DNA from: Streptomyces mirabilis
GTDB lineage: Bacteria > Actinomycetota > Actinomycetes > Streptomycetales > Streptomycetaceae
Direction of reading: 5' to 3'
Length of the DNA: 64,000 nt
NCBI RefSeq assembly: GCF_039503195.1
Contig: NZ_JBCJKP010000001.1
Location: 9,486,001 to 9,550,000, forward strand
Part shown: piece by piece, positions 17,811 to 26,469 of the stretch
Layout of the letters: every line of letters begins with the position of its first letter
Numbering within the stretch: position 1 is the first letter of the stretch
Position numbers and translations under genes: made by a program
Notes under the pieces: model-generated
Databases searched by the model: none
Seen by the model: the letters and a program-made list of their open reading frames with translations, nothing else
What the model was told of the DNA's origin: nothing

Positions 17811-18044
17811 ATGAACACGACGCGCGCAGTACGCGCTCACCGATGCGAAGGCCCCGAACAACTCGCCCGAGACAGCCGGTTCGAAGTGGCCGAGGTGGAC
17901 GTCGTACGCGACACGGCGGGCGGTGACACCCACACCCGGCCCTGGGGCCCTCTGCACCCCGGCGGCGCCCTTGCCGGTACCGCCGCGCCGCCCGAGAAGG
18001 AGCACCCGCGTGGCAAGACCGTCATCCATGTCGCGGACGGATAG
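17811..18044 (+). pseudogene. Gutted medium-chain dehydrogenase/reductase: fused N- and C-terminal ends
   Basis: A 77-codon open frame with a near-perfect AGGAGGTGA site. It begins TTRAVRAHRCEGPEQLA, the N-terminus of quinone-reductase-like MDR enzymes, and ends EEHPRGKTVIHVADG-like (HPRGKTVIHVA), their C-terminus. Some 250 central residues, including all cofactor-binding motifs, are gone, yet the frame survives. Either a remnant or a repurposed microprotein; its end overlaps the next gene and could couple translation. Confidence 0.6.
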
Positions 18045-18525
18045 CCAACCGCAGCCCAGGGCGGCCGGGCCCGGTGCGCGTAGGGGCCCGCAGCGCGGAT
18101 ACCGCGGCCAGCTCCGGGCCGCCGTGACCGCCAGCGCGGCCCCACACGGGTACACCCTGGCGCTGTGGACCGCCACCGCGGTGACGTCGTCCGATCGCGG
18201 CGCCCCGGGCGGAGCCGACGTCCTGGCGCTCCTCGCCGGCGCGACGCTCGCCTTCGTCGCGTTGGCCGCTGTCGCACACGGCGGTGCCCCCATGATGCCG
18301 GAGCGGTCCGCCCCGGCCGGTACGCGGATCTGGGCGGCCTTCCATCTGCCCATGGCGGCTTGCGCCGCGCTGGCCAGCCTGTTGCTGACCCGGTGCTGTT
18401 CAGGGCCCCTGCTGTGGGGGCTCGTCGGGACGGCCACGACCGCCGTGTACCTGCTGGGTGTCAGCGCCCAGTTCCTCTGCTTCGCAGTTCGCCGGCACCG
18501 AGAAACCACAGACACTCAACCGTAA
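18010..18525 (+). CDS. Small integral membrane protein, function unknown
   Basis: 171 residues from GTG 18010, with AAGGAG seven bases before; it overlaps the preceding relic in another frame. Four hydrophobic segments are visible (GYTLALWTATAV, VLALLAGATLAFVALAAVA, IWAAFHLPMAACAALASLLL, LWGLVGTATTAVYLLGVSAQFLCFA), with a basic N-terminal tail and a basic C-terminus. No family recognised. It ends 10 bp before the nitroreductase-like gene and is probably co-transcribed with it. Confidence 0.6.
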   Translation: MARPSSMSRTDSQPQPRAAGPGARRGPQRGYRGQLRAAVTASAAPHGYTLALWTATAVTSSDRGAPGGADVLALLAGATLAFVALAAVAHGGAPMMPERSAPAGTRIWAAFHLPMAACAALASLLLTRCCSGPLLWGLVGTATTAVYLLGVSAQFLCFAVRRHRETTDTQP

Positions 18526-18535
18526 GAGGTTCACC

Positions 18536-19126
18536 ATGTCCCTCGCCCTCGACCCCGCCGCCCAGGACCTCCTGTTCCGGGAGGCACGGACCGCCAACAC
18601 CTTCACCGACGATCCGGTATCGGAGGACCAGATCGAGGCCATCTACGACCTGGTCAAGTACGGTCCCACCTCGATGAACCAGCAGCCTCTGCGTATCGTG
18701 CTGGTCCGTTCCGCCGAGGCCCGCGAGCGCCTGGGCGAGCACCTGTCCGAGGGCAACCGCAAGAAGACCGCGGCCGCCCCGCTCGTCGCCGTCCTCGCCG
18801 CGGACAATGAGTTCCACGAGGAACTGCCCAGCCAGTTCCCGCACTTCCCACAGGCCAAGAGTCTCTTCGCCGAGCGTGCGGTGCGCGAGCGTTCCGCGGA
18901 GCTCAACGCGCTCCTGCAGGTCGGCTACTTCATCATCGGCGTCCGCGCCGCCGGCCTGGCCGCAGGACCGATGACCGGCTTCGACGCCGAGGGCATCGAC
19001 AAGGAGTTCTTCAGCGACGGTGAGCACTCGGTTCTCGTCGTCGTCAACATCGGCAGGCCGGGCGAGAACGCGTGGTTCACGCGCTCCCCACGTCTGGCAT
19101 ACGCGCAAGTGGTCACCACCGTCTGA
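18536..19126 (+). CDS. RutE-like malonic semialdehyde reductase / nitroreductase-family protein
   Basis: 196 residues, the usual RutE size. FMN-dependent nitroreductase fold: DLLFREARTANTF, YDLVKYGPTSMNQQPLRIVLV (FMN-binding loop), GYFIIGVRAAGLAAGPMTGFD and a C-terminal VVVNIGRPGENAWFTRSPRL. In pyrimidine degradation RutE reduces malonic semialdehyde to 3-hydroxypropionate; no other rut genes are here, so the substrate is open. Being beside a phenol catabolic island, reduction of a nitroaromatic or quinone is also possible. ATG 18536 follows AAGAGG. Confidence 0.85.
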   Translation: MSLALDPAAQDLLFREARTANTFTDDPVSEDQIEAIYDLVKYGPTSMNQQPLRIVLVRSAEARERLGEHLSEGNRKKTAAAPLVAVLAADNEFHEELPSQFPHFPQAKSLFAERAVRERSAELNALLQVGYFIIGVRAAGLAAGPMTGFDAEGIDKEFFSDGEHSVLVVVNIGRPGENAWFTRSPRLAYAQVVTTV

Positions 19127-19149
19127 CCGAGGGGCAACGGCCGGCCGGC

Positions 19150-19430
19150 GCCGCACCTGCGGCCGCAGACGCGGTTGTCGGTGGAGCCTGCGTCGATGAA
19201 CGTCTGCGCGCCGGAGCCGGGCAGCAGCGGGATGTGCGCGGCCAGGAATCTGCGGTGCGCGACGTGGAGTCGGAGGGTGCGGCCGTGGGCCAACGCGTGC
19301 AGGAAGGTACCCGGGGCGGACGGGGCAGGGATCCCGCCGAACGCGGCCGGCATCGCGCCGTGCCGCAGCGCGACCGGGTCGTCGATGCCGTCCGCGCCCG
19401 CGGCCATGTCGGCCACCGATGCCGGTGGCC
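19150..19430 (-). pseudogene. Fragment of an IS1380-family transposase
   Basis: The minus-strand frame reads ADMAAGADGIDD, then HGAMPAAFGGIPAPSAPGTF, LHALAHGRTLRLHVAHRRFL and PLLPGSGAQTFIDAGSTD. This matches the region of IS1380 transposases running into the first DDE aspartate. No start, no C-terminal two thirds, and no terminal inverted repeats could be identified. The rest of the 19127-19616 interval is featureless. Confidence 0.6.
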
Positions 19431-19616
19431 TTGGCATCGGCCGCCGCACCCGCGTCGTTCCTCGCTCCGGTCGGTCTCGCTTCCCCGGCGATGGCCGACT
19501 CGGCCGCCCATCAGTGTCAACGAGCCGCCGGCGCCCGCACTCCTCGAACTCAGCTGACCAGCACCTACACAAGATCAAACGCTTAGCAATCACCCAGCCC
19601 GTACACCGCACGAGGA

Positions 19617-19631
19617 TGGTATTAACTACCA
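19617..19631. promoter_or_regulatory. Palindrome before the methyltransferase gene (candidate operator)
   Basis: TGGTATTAACTACCA: perfect 5-bp arms around a TTAAC centre, three bases upstream of ATG 19635. AT-rich in a GC-rich setting. It would overlap the -10 region or start point of a leaderless mRNA, so a repressor site is plausible. Confidence 0.45.
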
Positions 19632-19634
19632 CTC

Positions 19635-20510
19635 ATGAGCGACATCGAGCGCACGGCGAGCCGTACGGCGGTCCTGGTGTGTCAGGGGCGGGCGGCAGCG
19701 GACGGCAGGCTTGCGGCGGGCCGGTTCGCAGACGCGGTGGCGGTGCGGCTGCTGCGGCCCCCGGAGAGGGCCCCTGTGGACGAGGTGCGCGCAGGCACTC
19801 CCTCCACGGGCTGGAAGGCACGTGCGACGTACGAGGGTGTGCGGGCCTGTGCGGAGGTCGTTGTGCCGCGCACGGTCGCGATCGACGACACGGTGCGCAG
19901 CCACAGGACTCCCCAGTTGGTGGTGCTCGGCGCCGGGTTGGACTCGCGTGCGTGGCGGCTGTCGGAGCTCGCGGACACGGACGTGTGGGAGGTCGATCAC
20001 CCGGCCTCCCAGCAGGACAAACAGGAACGCCTGGCTGAGGCGGGCACACCGCCCGTCGTGGCACGTTCCGTACGCTTCGCGCCCGTCGACTTTGCGACCG
20101 ACGACCTGGGCAGCGCACTTGAGGCCACCGGTCACGACGCGTCCGTGCCTACGACCTGGCTATGGGAGGGGGTCGTCCCGTACCTGACACGCGACGAGGT
20201 GCGCGCCACGGTACGTGCGGTCGCCGACCGTTCCGCGCCGGGGAGCGCGCTGGTCCTCAACTACCAGGGCCCGTCGGTAAAGGCCTCCGCAGGCCGGCTG
20301 ATCGCGCGTGTCCTGAACAGCTCTGTCACGGCGAGCGAGCCGTGGCGTTCCCTGTGGAAGCCGCAGAAGATGGCGGCCCTCCTCACCGAATACGGGCTGC
20401 GAGTCGTCTCCGACGAAGACCTGCTGGCCATCGCGAATCGCCTGGAGTCCGGCATGCGGGGCCGTACGGCGCTGCGCTCCGGCCGCGTCGCCGTCGCCCG
20501 ACGGGCCTGA
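19635..20510 (+). CDS. SAM-dependent methyltransferase of the TIGR00027/LCM-like family
   Basis: 291 residues. The N-terminal signature MSDIERTASRTAVLVCQGRA, the SAM-binding QLVVLGAGLDSRAWRL, the acidic WEVDHPASQQDKQERL and WLWEGVVPYLTRDEV are diagnostic of the actinobacterial class I methyltransferases related to leucine carboxyl methyltransferase. Substrate unknown; many relatives act in secondary metabolism. No Shine-Dalgarno sequence is visible before ATG 19635 and a palindrome lies directly upstream, so a leaderless, repressor-controlled transcript is likely. Confidence 0.88.
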   Translation: MSDIERTASRTAVLVCQGRAAADGRLAAGRFADAVAVRLLRPPERAPVDEVRAGTPSTGWKARATYEGVRACAEVVVPRTVAIDDTVRSHRTPQLVVLGAGLDSRAWRLSELADTDVWEVDHPASQQDKQERLAEAGTPPVVARSVRFAPVDFATDDLGSALEATGHDASVPTTWLWEGVVPYLTRDEVRATVRAVADRSAPGSALVLNYQGPSVKASAGRLIARVLNSSVTASEPWRSLWKPQKMAALLTEYGLRVVSDEDLLAIANRLESGMRGRTALRSGRVAVARRA

Positions 20511-20531
20511 TTCCAGGAGGAGTGAGGGGGT

Positions 20532-20581
20532 GTGCGGCTGCAGGGTCACCGCGAGCGGTCCCGCGGCCCCTGCGGCCGCAC
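20532..20581. terminator. Stem-loop after the methyltransferase gene
   Basis: GTGCGGCTGCAGGG (20532-20545) pairs with CCCTGCGGCCGCAC (20568-20581) with one mismatch around a 22-base loop. GC-rich with no T run, as often in Streptomyces. Confidence 0.45.
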
Positions 20582-20603
20582 CAAACGAACGTAGAGGGAA
20601 CGC

Positions 20604-20717
20604 ATGTCCGTGAAGCACTCTGGGGCATATACGTCCGACGGTCGCTGTGACCCGCACGAGGCCACGACGCATCGCTTCCTCGGTAGGAGCTGCACTCGCC
20701 TCAAGCACTGCAATTGA
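20604..20717 (+). CDS. Candidate 37-residue Cys-containing peptide
   Basis: ATG 20604 with GAGGGAA eight bases upstream opens a 37-codon frame starting MSVKHSGAYTSDGRC and containing three Cys (15, 30, 36). No homologue recognised; the length and the debris around it make chance likely. Confidence 0.2.
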   Translation: MSVKHSGAYTSDGRCDPHEATTHRFLGRSCTRLKHCN

Positions 20718-20846
20718 CGCTGAGGCGCCCCGGGCAACGTCGTTCTCACCACGGCTCCGACCAGAAAACAGAGCCGCGGTGTCACGCAGGGGCCGCGGCG
20801 GCTTGGTGGAGGGCACCGGGCCCGGGTTCGGCCGACGGCGGGCAGG

Positions 20847-21065
20847 TCAGCGGTTGTTCCCGTTCGAGCAGTCCCAATAGCCCTGGTGCCAGTGGTGGTA
20901 ACGGTCGTACCAGCCGCTGTGCCACGAGCAGCCAGTAACCGAGACGGTCGTCGTGGCGGGGGCGGCTGCTGCGGCGGTGCCCGCCACTCCGATTGCGGTG
21001 CCGCCTGCCAGCAGGAAGCCGGCCGCGACGCAGGCGAAGGCGCACTTGGCGCGATGTGCTCGCAT
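20847..21065 (-). CDS. Small secreted peptide, Trp/His/Tyr-rich
   Basis: 72 residues: a classic signal peptide (basic start, hydrophobic AFACVAAGFLLAGGTAIGVAG, cleavage after AAAAA) and a mature part of about 35-40 residues containing two Cys and the aromatic run GWYDRYHHWHQGYWDC. ATG 21065 follows an AG-rich site. Lone gene with no partner; function unknown. The two mature Cys could form one disulfide. Confidence 0.6.
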   Translation of the reverse strand: MRAHRAKCAFACVAAGFLLAGGTAIGVAGTAAAAAPATTTVSVTGCSWHSGWYDRYHHWHQGYWDCSNGNNR

Positions 21066-21428
21066 GGCTCTGCTCTTTCTTCCACGTTCTCGCGCTGTCC
21101 CAGCACGAAGGGGATGGCCGCGGCCTCACGCCGAAGCGTGGGGTCCGGCGATGGCTGAATGGTGCCGCTCGAAGACCGATGCGGCGCTGTCGTCGAGGTC
21201 GCCGCGTGAGAGCGAGGGACGCACGTCTCCGGGCTGCGGGCCCACCGTTGCGGGAGCGCGTCGCGGGACGTGTCCTGAATCGCGACCTCACCTCTTTCGA
21301 CGGTAGCGGCCTATCCGCTGACAGGCACCTCGAGCTGTACGGCGGCTTCGGCGCAGCCGGTCGGCGAACCGAGAGGAACTCAATGGGTTCTTTCAGCGTG
21401 GCTGCCAACCGATACTGAGGAAGAAACG
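21066..21428. other. Intergenic region between two divergent secreted-protein genes
   Basis: About 360 bases that must contain promoters for the small secreted peptide (minus) and the lipoprotein (plus). Short frames are shadows; no clear -35/-10 pair or dyad stood out. Confidence 0.4.
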
Positions 21429-22124
21429 ATGCGCGTTCACCAGCTCACCTTCGCCGCCCTGGCCGTCGCCGCCGGTCTCTCGCTCACGGCCTGCCAGAAC
21501 GACAACGCCGGCACGGGACAGAGCGACCCGTCATCTCCGTCCACCGTGTCGTCCGGAGCCACCGGGTCGTCCTCGGGCGGCGGTTCGGACTCGGGCAGTT
21601 CGGATCAGGGCGGCGCGAAGAACTCCGCCGGGACGAGCTCCGGCGCCACGAGCTCCGGCGGGACGGGTACGGCTGCCGGGACCGGCTCCAAAGCGAACGC
21701 CAAGGTCGGCAAGTGCCGCACCGACGAGTTGGAGATCACGGCGAAGGACAACACCATCGACGGCGACCCCGACGGCACCGTCGTGGTCACCCTGACGAAC
21801 CACGGCGGCCGGGACTGCACCATCTCCGGGTATGCGGGCGTCGACCTGAAGACCAGCGCGGGATCGCTGTCCGCGAAGCGCACCGGCCAGCAAGCCGGCT
21901 CGGCCATCCTCAAGAACGGGAAGTCGACGTACTTCCCCGTCAACTACCCGTTCAACAAGTCGGGCGGCTCCGGCGTTCGCATCACCGGGCTGGTCGTGAC
22001 CCCGCCGGACGAGACGAAGTCGGTCACCCTCGACTGGCCGGGCGCCGCCACGCTGCCCGTCACGGACGGCTCCGGCTCCCCGGTGAAGGTCGGCCCGGTC
22101 GGAAGCGCCGGTCAGGGCGGCTGA
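21429..22124 (+). CDS. DUF4232-domain lipoprotein
   Basis: 231 residues. Signal peptide with lipobox LTAC (Cys at 22), a long Gly/Ser/Thr-rich spacer (about 25-95), then a DUF4232 beta-sandwich starting KCRTDELEITA and containing VVVTLTNHGGRDCTISGYAGVDL. The pair of Cys in this domain is typical. Anchored outside the membrane; function unknown, common in Streptomyces. GAGGAAG site at good spacing before ATG 21429. Confidence 0.85.
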   Translation: MRVHQLTFAALAVAAGLSLTACQNDNAGTGQSDPSSPSTVSSGATGSSSGGGSDSGSSDQGGAKNSAGTSSGATSSGGTGTAAGTGSKANAKVGKCRTDELEITAKDNTIDGDPDGTVVVTLTNHGGRDCTISGYAGVDLKTSAGSLSAKRTGQQAGSAILKNGKSTYFPVNYPFNKSGGSGVRITGLVVTPPDETKSVTLDWPGAATLPVTDGSGSPVKVGPVGSAGQGG

Positions 22125-22179
22125 CCCGCACGCCTGACGACCTCGTGCACGGTTGGCCGCGGCACGTCGAAGTCTGTTC

Positions 22180-22880
22180 TTCTTGAACTTCCGATGGGGC
22201 GGTGTCACCACCCGTCCGTCTGACCGCGCGCCCAGGCCCTGGTAGTCGGCGTCCGCGAGGATCTCCACGAACGGGCCGTCGGCCAGGAGGTGGACCAGTC
22301 CCACGCTGTCGGCCCTGGGTGATGTCGGCGCAACTGCCCGGCCGGGCCGGGCTGCAGAACAGCACTCGCCCCGCGGCGTCCGTGAGGACCATGGATTGCA
22401 CGGCGTCCTGCTTGGTCTTGCCGGAGACGAACGTGTCCCGGTCCTTGCGGCCTGCGGCTGGGCGTCGCACACGGATCTCCGTGCCGTCGGTGATCCCGGT
22501 CCGACCGTCGGTGCCCAGGTGCTCGATGACGTGGGCGGCGAGGGCGTGCAGCAGGACGCCCGTACGACGGAACAGCCCCGTCGCGCCGGCAGGGGCCGTA
22601 CCTCGCCGACGGCGCAGGCGCTGTGAAGCATTCCACGCCGAACCACCAGGCCAGCACGTCATGAGTGGTGCCAGGGCGCAGATTCACCAGTGCGGCCGGC
22701 AGCCGGTCGGCGAAGACGAACTTGTGCTTCGCCCCGGCTCCTACTGCCTGCCGCCGTGTCCGAGCTGTGAGTCGCACCTGATGCTGCTCGTGCCACAACG
22801 GACCGACTTCGGCGATGAGTTCAGTGATCACGTCCGACGACAGCCCGATGACCCGGTACTCCGCCACGATCAACTCACGC
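22180..22880 (-). pseudogene. Decayed IS5-type (DDE) transposase
   Basis: Pieces of one transposase lie in three minus-strand frames. The N-terminal part is EYRVIGLSSDVITELIAEVG and KFVFADRLPAALVNLRPGTT; the middle is GITDGTEIRVRRPAAGRKDR, VSGKTKQDAVQSMVLTDAAG and SCADITQ; the end is LADGPFVEILADADYQGLGA and VVTPPHRKFKKN. At least two frameshifts, and the C-terminus is missing. Terminal repeats not identified. Confidence 0.7.
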
Positions 22881-22915
22881 GCCCCGCCGGATCTGTCGGT
22901 GTCCGGCCCACTGGT

Positions 22916-23394
22916 TCATCCAGCACGGGCGAGGTCGTGCTGGCGGGTGATGCCGCTCATGGCGTGTGAACGCCGTCGCCCCTGAGGCGGCAGTCGCGCA
23001 GGATCTTCCAGGACTTCATACGGGCGAAGGTGTGCTCGACTCGGCGCGGACTCGTTCGTGCAACTCGTTGTGTTCCTGCTTCCAGCTGGAGAGTTCTTCG
23101 CCGTTGCGGCGCCGGTCGGGCGGGTGGGGACCAAGGTGCCGTCCACAATGAGCACGTCCTTACGAACCGTCTGCGGGGGCGGAGCGCGAGAAGAGGGCCG
23201 AGGTGGCCGATGATGCGGTCGGCTGCGAACTTCGAGACGCCGAACAGCGGGGCAAGTCGGCGCAGCGTCAGGTTCGTGCGCCAGTACGCCGTGACCAAGC
23301 AGCAGCCGGTCTTCCGGCGACAGGCTCCACGGTCGGCGCCGGCGGACCGCGTCTGCTTCGTCGCGCCGCGGTGTGGTCGCCAACTTGCCGCCAA
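22916..23394 (-). pseudogene. Second decayed IS5-type transposase, internally deleted
   Basis: The minus strand reads LVTAYWRTNLTLRRLAPLFG and VSKFAADRIIGHLGPLLAL, then a frameshifted VDGTLVPTR. It jumps across a large internal deletion to VEHTFARMKSWKILRDCRLR and AMSGITRQHDLARAG, the C-terminus. Distinct from the neighbouring relic, so at least two elements landed here. Confidence 0.7.
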
Positions 23395-23559
23395 CAGCGT
23401 GGACTCAGCCCGGTGATCGGGGCTGTCCAGGACGGCTCCGATACCGTGATCACACCCACCACGCCGGGATCATCACATCAGACCAGGCCGACGCCGAGAC
23501 GATCGCTGCAGCTACGCTTCCACGGCACAGCCGATGCTCCGCAAGACCGGGGGGAAATC

Positions 23560-24114
23560 GTGAACCGACCGCTGTTGTTCCTCGACGTGGACGGTCCTCT
23601 CAACCCCTATGCGGCCCAGCCGGAGAGGGCCCCCGACGGCTACACCACACTCAGAGTGCCCCAGGACAGCGGAACGTCAGACGAACACAGAGGCCTTTCG
23701 GCCCGGCGGCGCCCCCTGCGGGTCTGGCTCAACCCAGAGCACGGGCGATCCCTGCTCCGGCTTGGCTACGAGCTGTGCTGGGCCACCACATGGATGGACG
23801 CCGCCAACCGGTGGATCGCTCCGGTGCTCGGCCTTCCCGAACTCCCCTTCGTGGACTTCGGCGACGTACTGCTCCAGGACCGCCCTGACGGCGTCCACTG
23901 GAAGACCGGTCCCCTGGTGGACTACGCCAACGGCCGTCCCTTCGCCTGGGTGGACGACGAACAGGGCGATCTGGACCAGGCATACGTGACCGCCCACCAC
24001 CACGGACCTGGGCTTCTGCACCACGTCAACCCACGAATCGGTCTGCGCGAGGACGACTTCCGCACACTCGCCGACTTCGCCCGCTCCCTGGACACGCCAC
24101 GAGCCGCCGGATGA
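23560..24114 (+). CDS. HAD-fold protein of unknown function
   Basis: 184 residues from GTG 23560 with a GGGGGAAA site. The N-terminal VNRPLLFLDVDGPLNPYA carries a DxDGxL motif of the haloacid-dehalogenase fold and CWATTWMDAANRWIAPVLGL supplies the second motif region (Thr in ATTW). Conserved Streptomyces proteins of this kind are usually annotated as hypothetical HAD-domain proteins. A lone gene just past the transposase relics, ending before a bidirectional terminator. Confidence 0.75.
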   Translation: MNRPLLFLDVDGPLNPYAAQPERAPDGYTTLRVPQDSGTSDEHRGLSARRRPLRVWLNPEHGRSLLRLGYELCWATTWMDAANRWIAPVLGLPELPFVDFGDVLLQDRPDGVHWKTGPLVDYANGRPFAWVDDEQGDLDQAYVTAHHHGPGLLHHVNPRIGLREDDFRTLADFARSLDTPRAAG

Positions 24115-24194
24115 GCACGTCGCCAGTCCTTCAGACGGCTTTGCGCTCGGTTCTGCGATCATTGCGGAAATTCGGTGGGGCCCGCACGGGTGAC

Positions 24195-24229
24195 GGTGTA
24201 CCGGACAATGAATCAGATTCCGGTACACC
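24195..24229. terminator. Bidirectional terminator between convergent genes
   Basis: Perfect 10-bp stem GGTGTACCGG (24195-24204) / CCGGTACACC (24220-24229) with a 15-base loop, between the HAD gene (plus) and the secreted protein gene (minus). Confidence 0.7.
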
Positions 24230-24284
24230 ACCATTGCCTTCTATTCGGTGCAGTTAGTCTTCCGCTGCGTCTCCGGAAGAATCA

Positions 24285-24650
24285 TCAGCCGTCATACCAG
24301 CCGTACTGAGTGATGGTGCCGTGGCCGCTGCAGCTGCCTCCGAAGTCCCAGAAACCGGGCCCCTGCAGCGGGCCATGGATGTCCGTGCCATCACTGCAGT
24401 GAGTCCACGCCCCGGTGCGGCCGTAATCGACGGTGACCGTTGCACGCCAGGACACCCCGTTGAAGGAATACGTGTTGAAGCCGTGGTTCGGGACATGCAT
24501 GGGGCTTACTTTGCCCGACTGCCAGACGACGTGGTGCGTCACGTCCGCTGTTGCCGAGTTGGGCGTCGCTGCCTCGGCTGCGCCGCCCATGGCGACGGTG
24601 CCCGCGATGGTCGCGGCTCCAAAGAACAGGCTGATCGCTTTTCTGTGCAC
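24285..24650 (-). CDS. Secreted protein of unknown function
   Basis: 121 residues from GTG 24650 with a GGGGGAAA site. Signal peptide MHRKAISLFFGAATIAGTVA ending near GGAAEA, then a mature domain of about 95 residues rich in aromatic residues and Gly (VNHGFNTYSFNGVSW-like, GRTGAWTHCSDGTDIHG, GFWDFGGSCSGHGTITQYGW) with two Cys. It resembles small secreted beta-sheet proteins of Streptomyces; no family named. Confidence 0.65.
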   Translation of the reverse strand: MHRKAISLFFGAATIAGTVAMGGAAEAATPNSATADVTHHVVWQSGKVSPMHVPNHGFNTYSFNGVSWRATVTVDYGRTGAWTHCSDGTDIHGPLQGPGFWDFGGSCSGHGTITQYGWYDG

Positions 24651-24921
24651 GGGTCATTTCCCCCTGTCGAAAGTTTGGTCATGTGCACGCTATTGAGATT
24701 TCCTGATGCACGTCAACTGCACCAAGGAGTTGAAATGAGCCAAAGGGGGCAGAGGGAAATGGAACTTGTTTCCTCATTTCGTCCAGGCATTATTTATGCT
24801 GGTGGGCACCGTGTCGCCATGGACAAGATTCGCGAGAACGGAACCTGGTGGCGTCGTCAGCGGTTCGTAACGACGTGAGTTCCCGCCGAGACCGCCCCGC
24901 ACTCGGGTACGGCGGTCATGG

Positions 24922-25917
24922 TCACAGCCAGCCGCGGCGAGCCGCGAGGAGGCCGGCCTGGAAGCGTGTGGGGGCACCCAACTGGGCCATCACACGCTGA
25001 ATGCGCCGTTGCGTGGTGCGCTCGCTCCAGCCCTGGACCCGGGCGATGGCGGCGTCGGTGAGCCCGGCGGCGAGCAGCGTGAGCAGGTGGCGGGTCTCCA
25101 TGTCGGGTCCGTCGGCCGCGGGTTCCTCCGCGGTACCGGCGGGCGGCGTCTGGCCCGTCACGGACACCGGAACGGCTCGCTCCCACTCCGCCTCGAAGAG
25201 TGATTCCAGGGCCACCAGCATCGGCGAGCTGTGCACCAGGTAGGCGGCGGACTGTCCGCCCGGCGCGAGACTGAAGTGGATGACAGCGTCCCGGCTGTCA
25301 CAGATCACGAGCTTGAGCGGCAACTCGGCTCGGACCCGGGCCTGTTCGCCGGCCCGGACGCTGGGCAGGATGTCGTCGCTCAGGCGGCCCGGCCAGGCCA
25401 CCGCCGCACGGTCGTAGACCACTCGGTGTGCCACGCCCGCGCGTTGCCGCTGGATCTGTCCCTCGAAGTTGCTGCCCGGGCGGTCGACATACGGGGGTCG
25501 GTCGAAGACCCGTACTTCGCGGCGTGCCTCGGCGGTCAGCCGCCGTACCGCAGCGATGACGTCGGTGCGGTCGGTGAGCAGTTCGACCGGCATGTCGGGG
25601 TGGCTGATCCGGGATGCCTCGCGGTGAGCGTCCATCAACTGGTGCACGAGCAACCGGGCCTCGCCCAGTTGCTCTTCCCGTCGGCGGATGAGGGCGGTGA
25701 CCGCGACATCGGGTGCGACCGCGGTGAACCGGGGCGGCCGCCCGGTCGCTCGCATCGCCAGGCCGTTGTTGACCAGCGCGGTCAAGAGCCGTGCCACGGC
25801 CGGCGTGGACAAGCCGCAGGCGTCCGCCAGTTCTCTGGCCGTGGCCCGCGGCAGGCCGACCAGCACGGCGTACGCGCGCTCCGCCTCGTCCGTCAGACCC
25901 AGCACGTTGAATGCCAT
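24922..25917 (-). CDS. Transcriptional regulator, TrmB-like N-terminus plus LuxR-type C-terminus
   Basis: 331 residues. A winged-helix TrmB-like domain opens it (MAFNVLGLTDEAERAYAVLV, ARELADACGLSTPAVARLL), followed by a sensor/phospholipase-D-like middle segment (EVRVFDRPPYVDRP) and a C-terminal helix-turn-helix (TRHLLTLLAAGLTDAAIARV, WSERTTQRRIQRVMAQLGA). Divergent to the large secreted peptidase about 1 kb away. A degraded second copy of its 5' end lies between them, suggesting that this regulator class and the peptidase belong together. Regulation of the peptidase is inference. Confidence 0.8.
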   Translation of the reverse strand: MAFNVLGLTDEAERAYAVLVGLPRATARELADACGLSTPAVARLLTALVNNGLAMRATGRPPRFTAVAPDVAVTALIRRREEQLGEARLLVHQLMDAHREASRISHPDMPVELLTDRTDVIAAVRRLTAEARREVRVFDRPPYVDRPGSNFEGQIQRQRAGVAHRVVYDRAAVAWPGRLSDDILPSVRAGEQARVRAELPLKLVICDSRDAVIHFSLAPGGQSAAYLVHSSPMLVALESLFEAEWERAVPVSVTGQTPPAGTAEEPAADGPDMETRHLLTLLAAGLTDAAIARVQGWSERTTQRRIQRVMAQLGAPTRFQAGLLAARRGWL

Positions 25918-26469
25918 GCGTTCTCACCGTTTCCATGGCGGCTTCCGCCGGCTGGCGGAAGACGGCCACCTCTGTCGCCTTGTGCGGCTCGTGTCGTGGT
26001 CGACATCTTCCCTTCCGGTCTCCGCCCCCCTCGCCGCGGGCCTGCGTCCCCGCGCCGAGCGCCAGGCAGCCGAAGCGCACATCCGGTGGGCGTGCGTCAC
26101 CGTCATGTCCCGCCGCCTGGTCCGGCGGTGCCGATGCACCGAGGGGGTCCCGGCCACCCTCGCGAACCTCGCCTGAAGAACCCCTGCGAAAAGAGGATGT
26201 GACACGACTTCGTCGGCACTGCCCTACGAAGCCATCAAGCCGCGTATCCCCATCAGCGGTCGAGTCGTCGCGGGACTCCGGGCGGCCAAGTGTCAACAGC
26301 CGTTGCTATCGGCAACAGTTTCTGAGCCGTACCTGGAGCTCCTGGATGTCACCGATCCTACGAATGACCGGCTGAGACCGGCGCCCAAAACGTAGGACGG
26401 CTTCCGACAGCCGCCGTCGGCGGAGCCGCATACCCGTCGGACCGGTGCATCCATGGCATCCGACGGCCG
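25918..26469. other. Regulator upstream region and unassigned spacer
   Basis: The first 80 bases hold the regulator's promoter region, which is duplicated at about 26745-26835. Beyond about 26000 the sequence has only shadow frames; I recognise no gene and no hairpin terminator. Confidence 0.4.
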
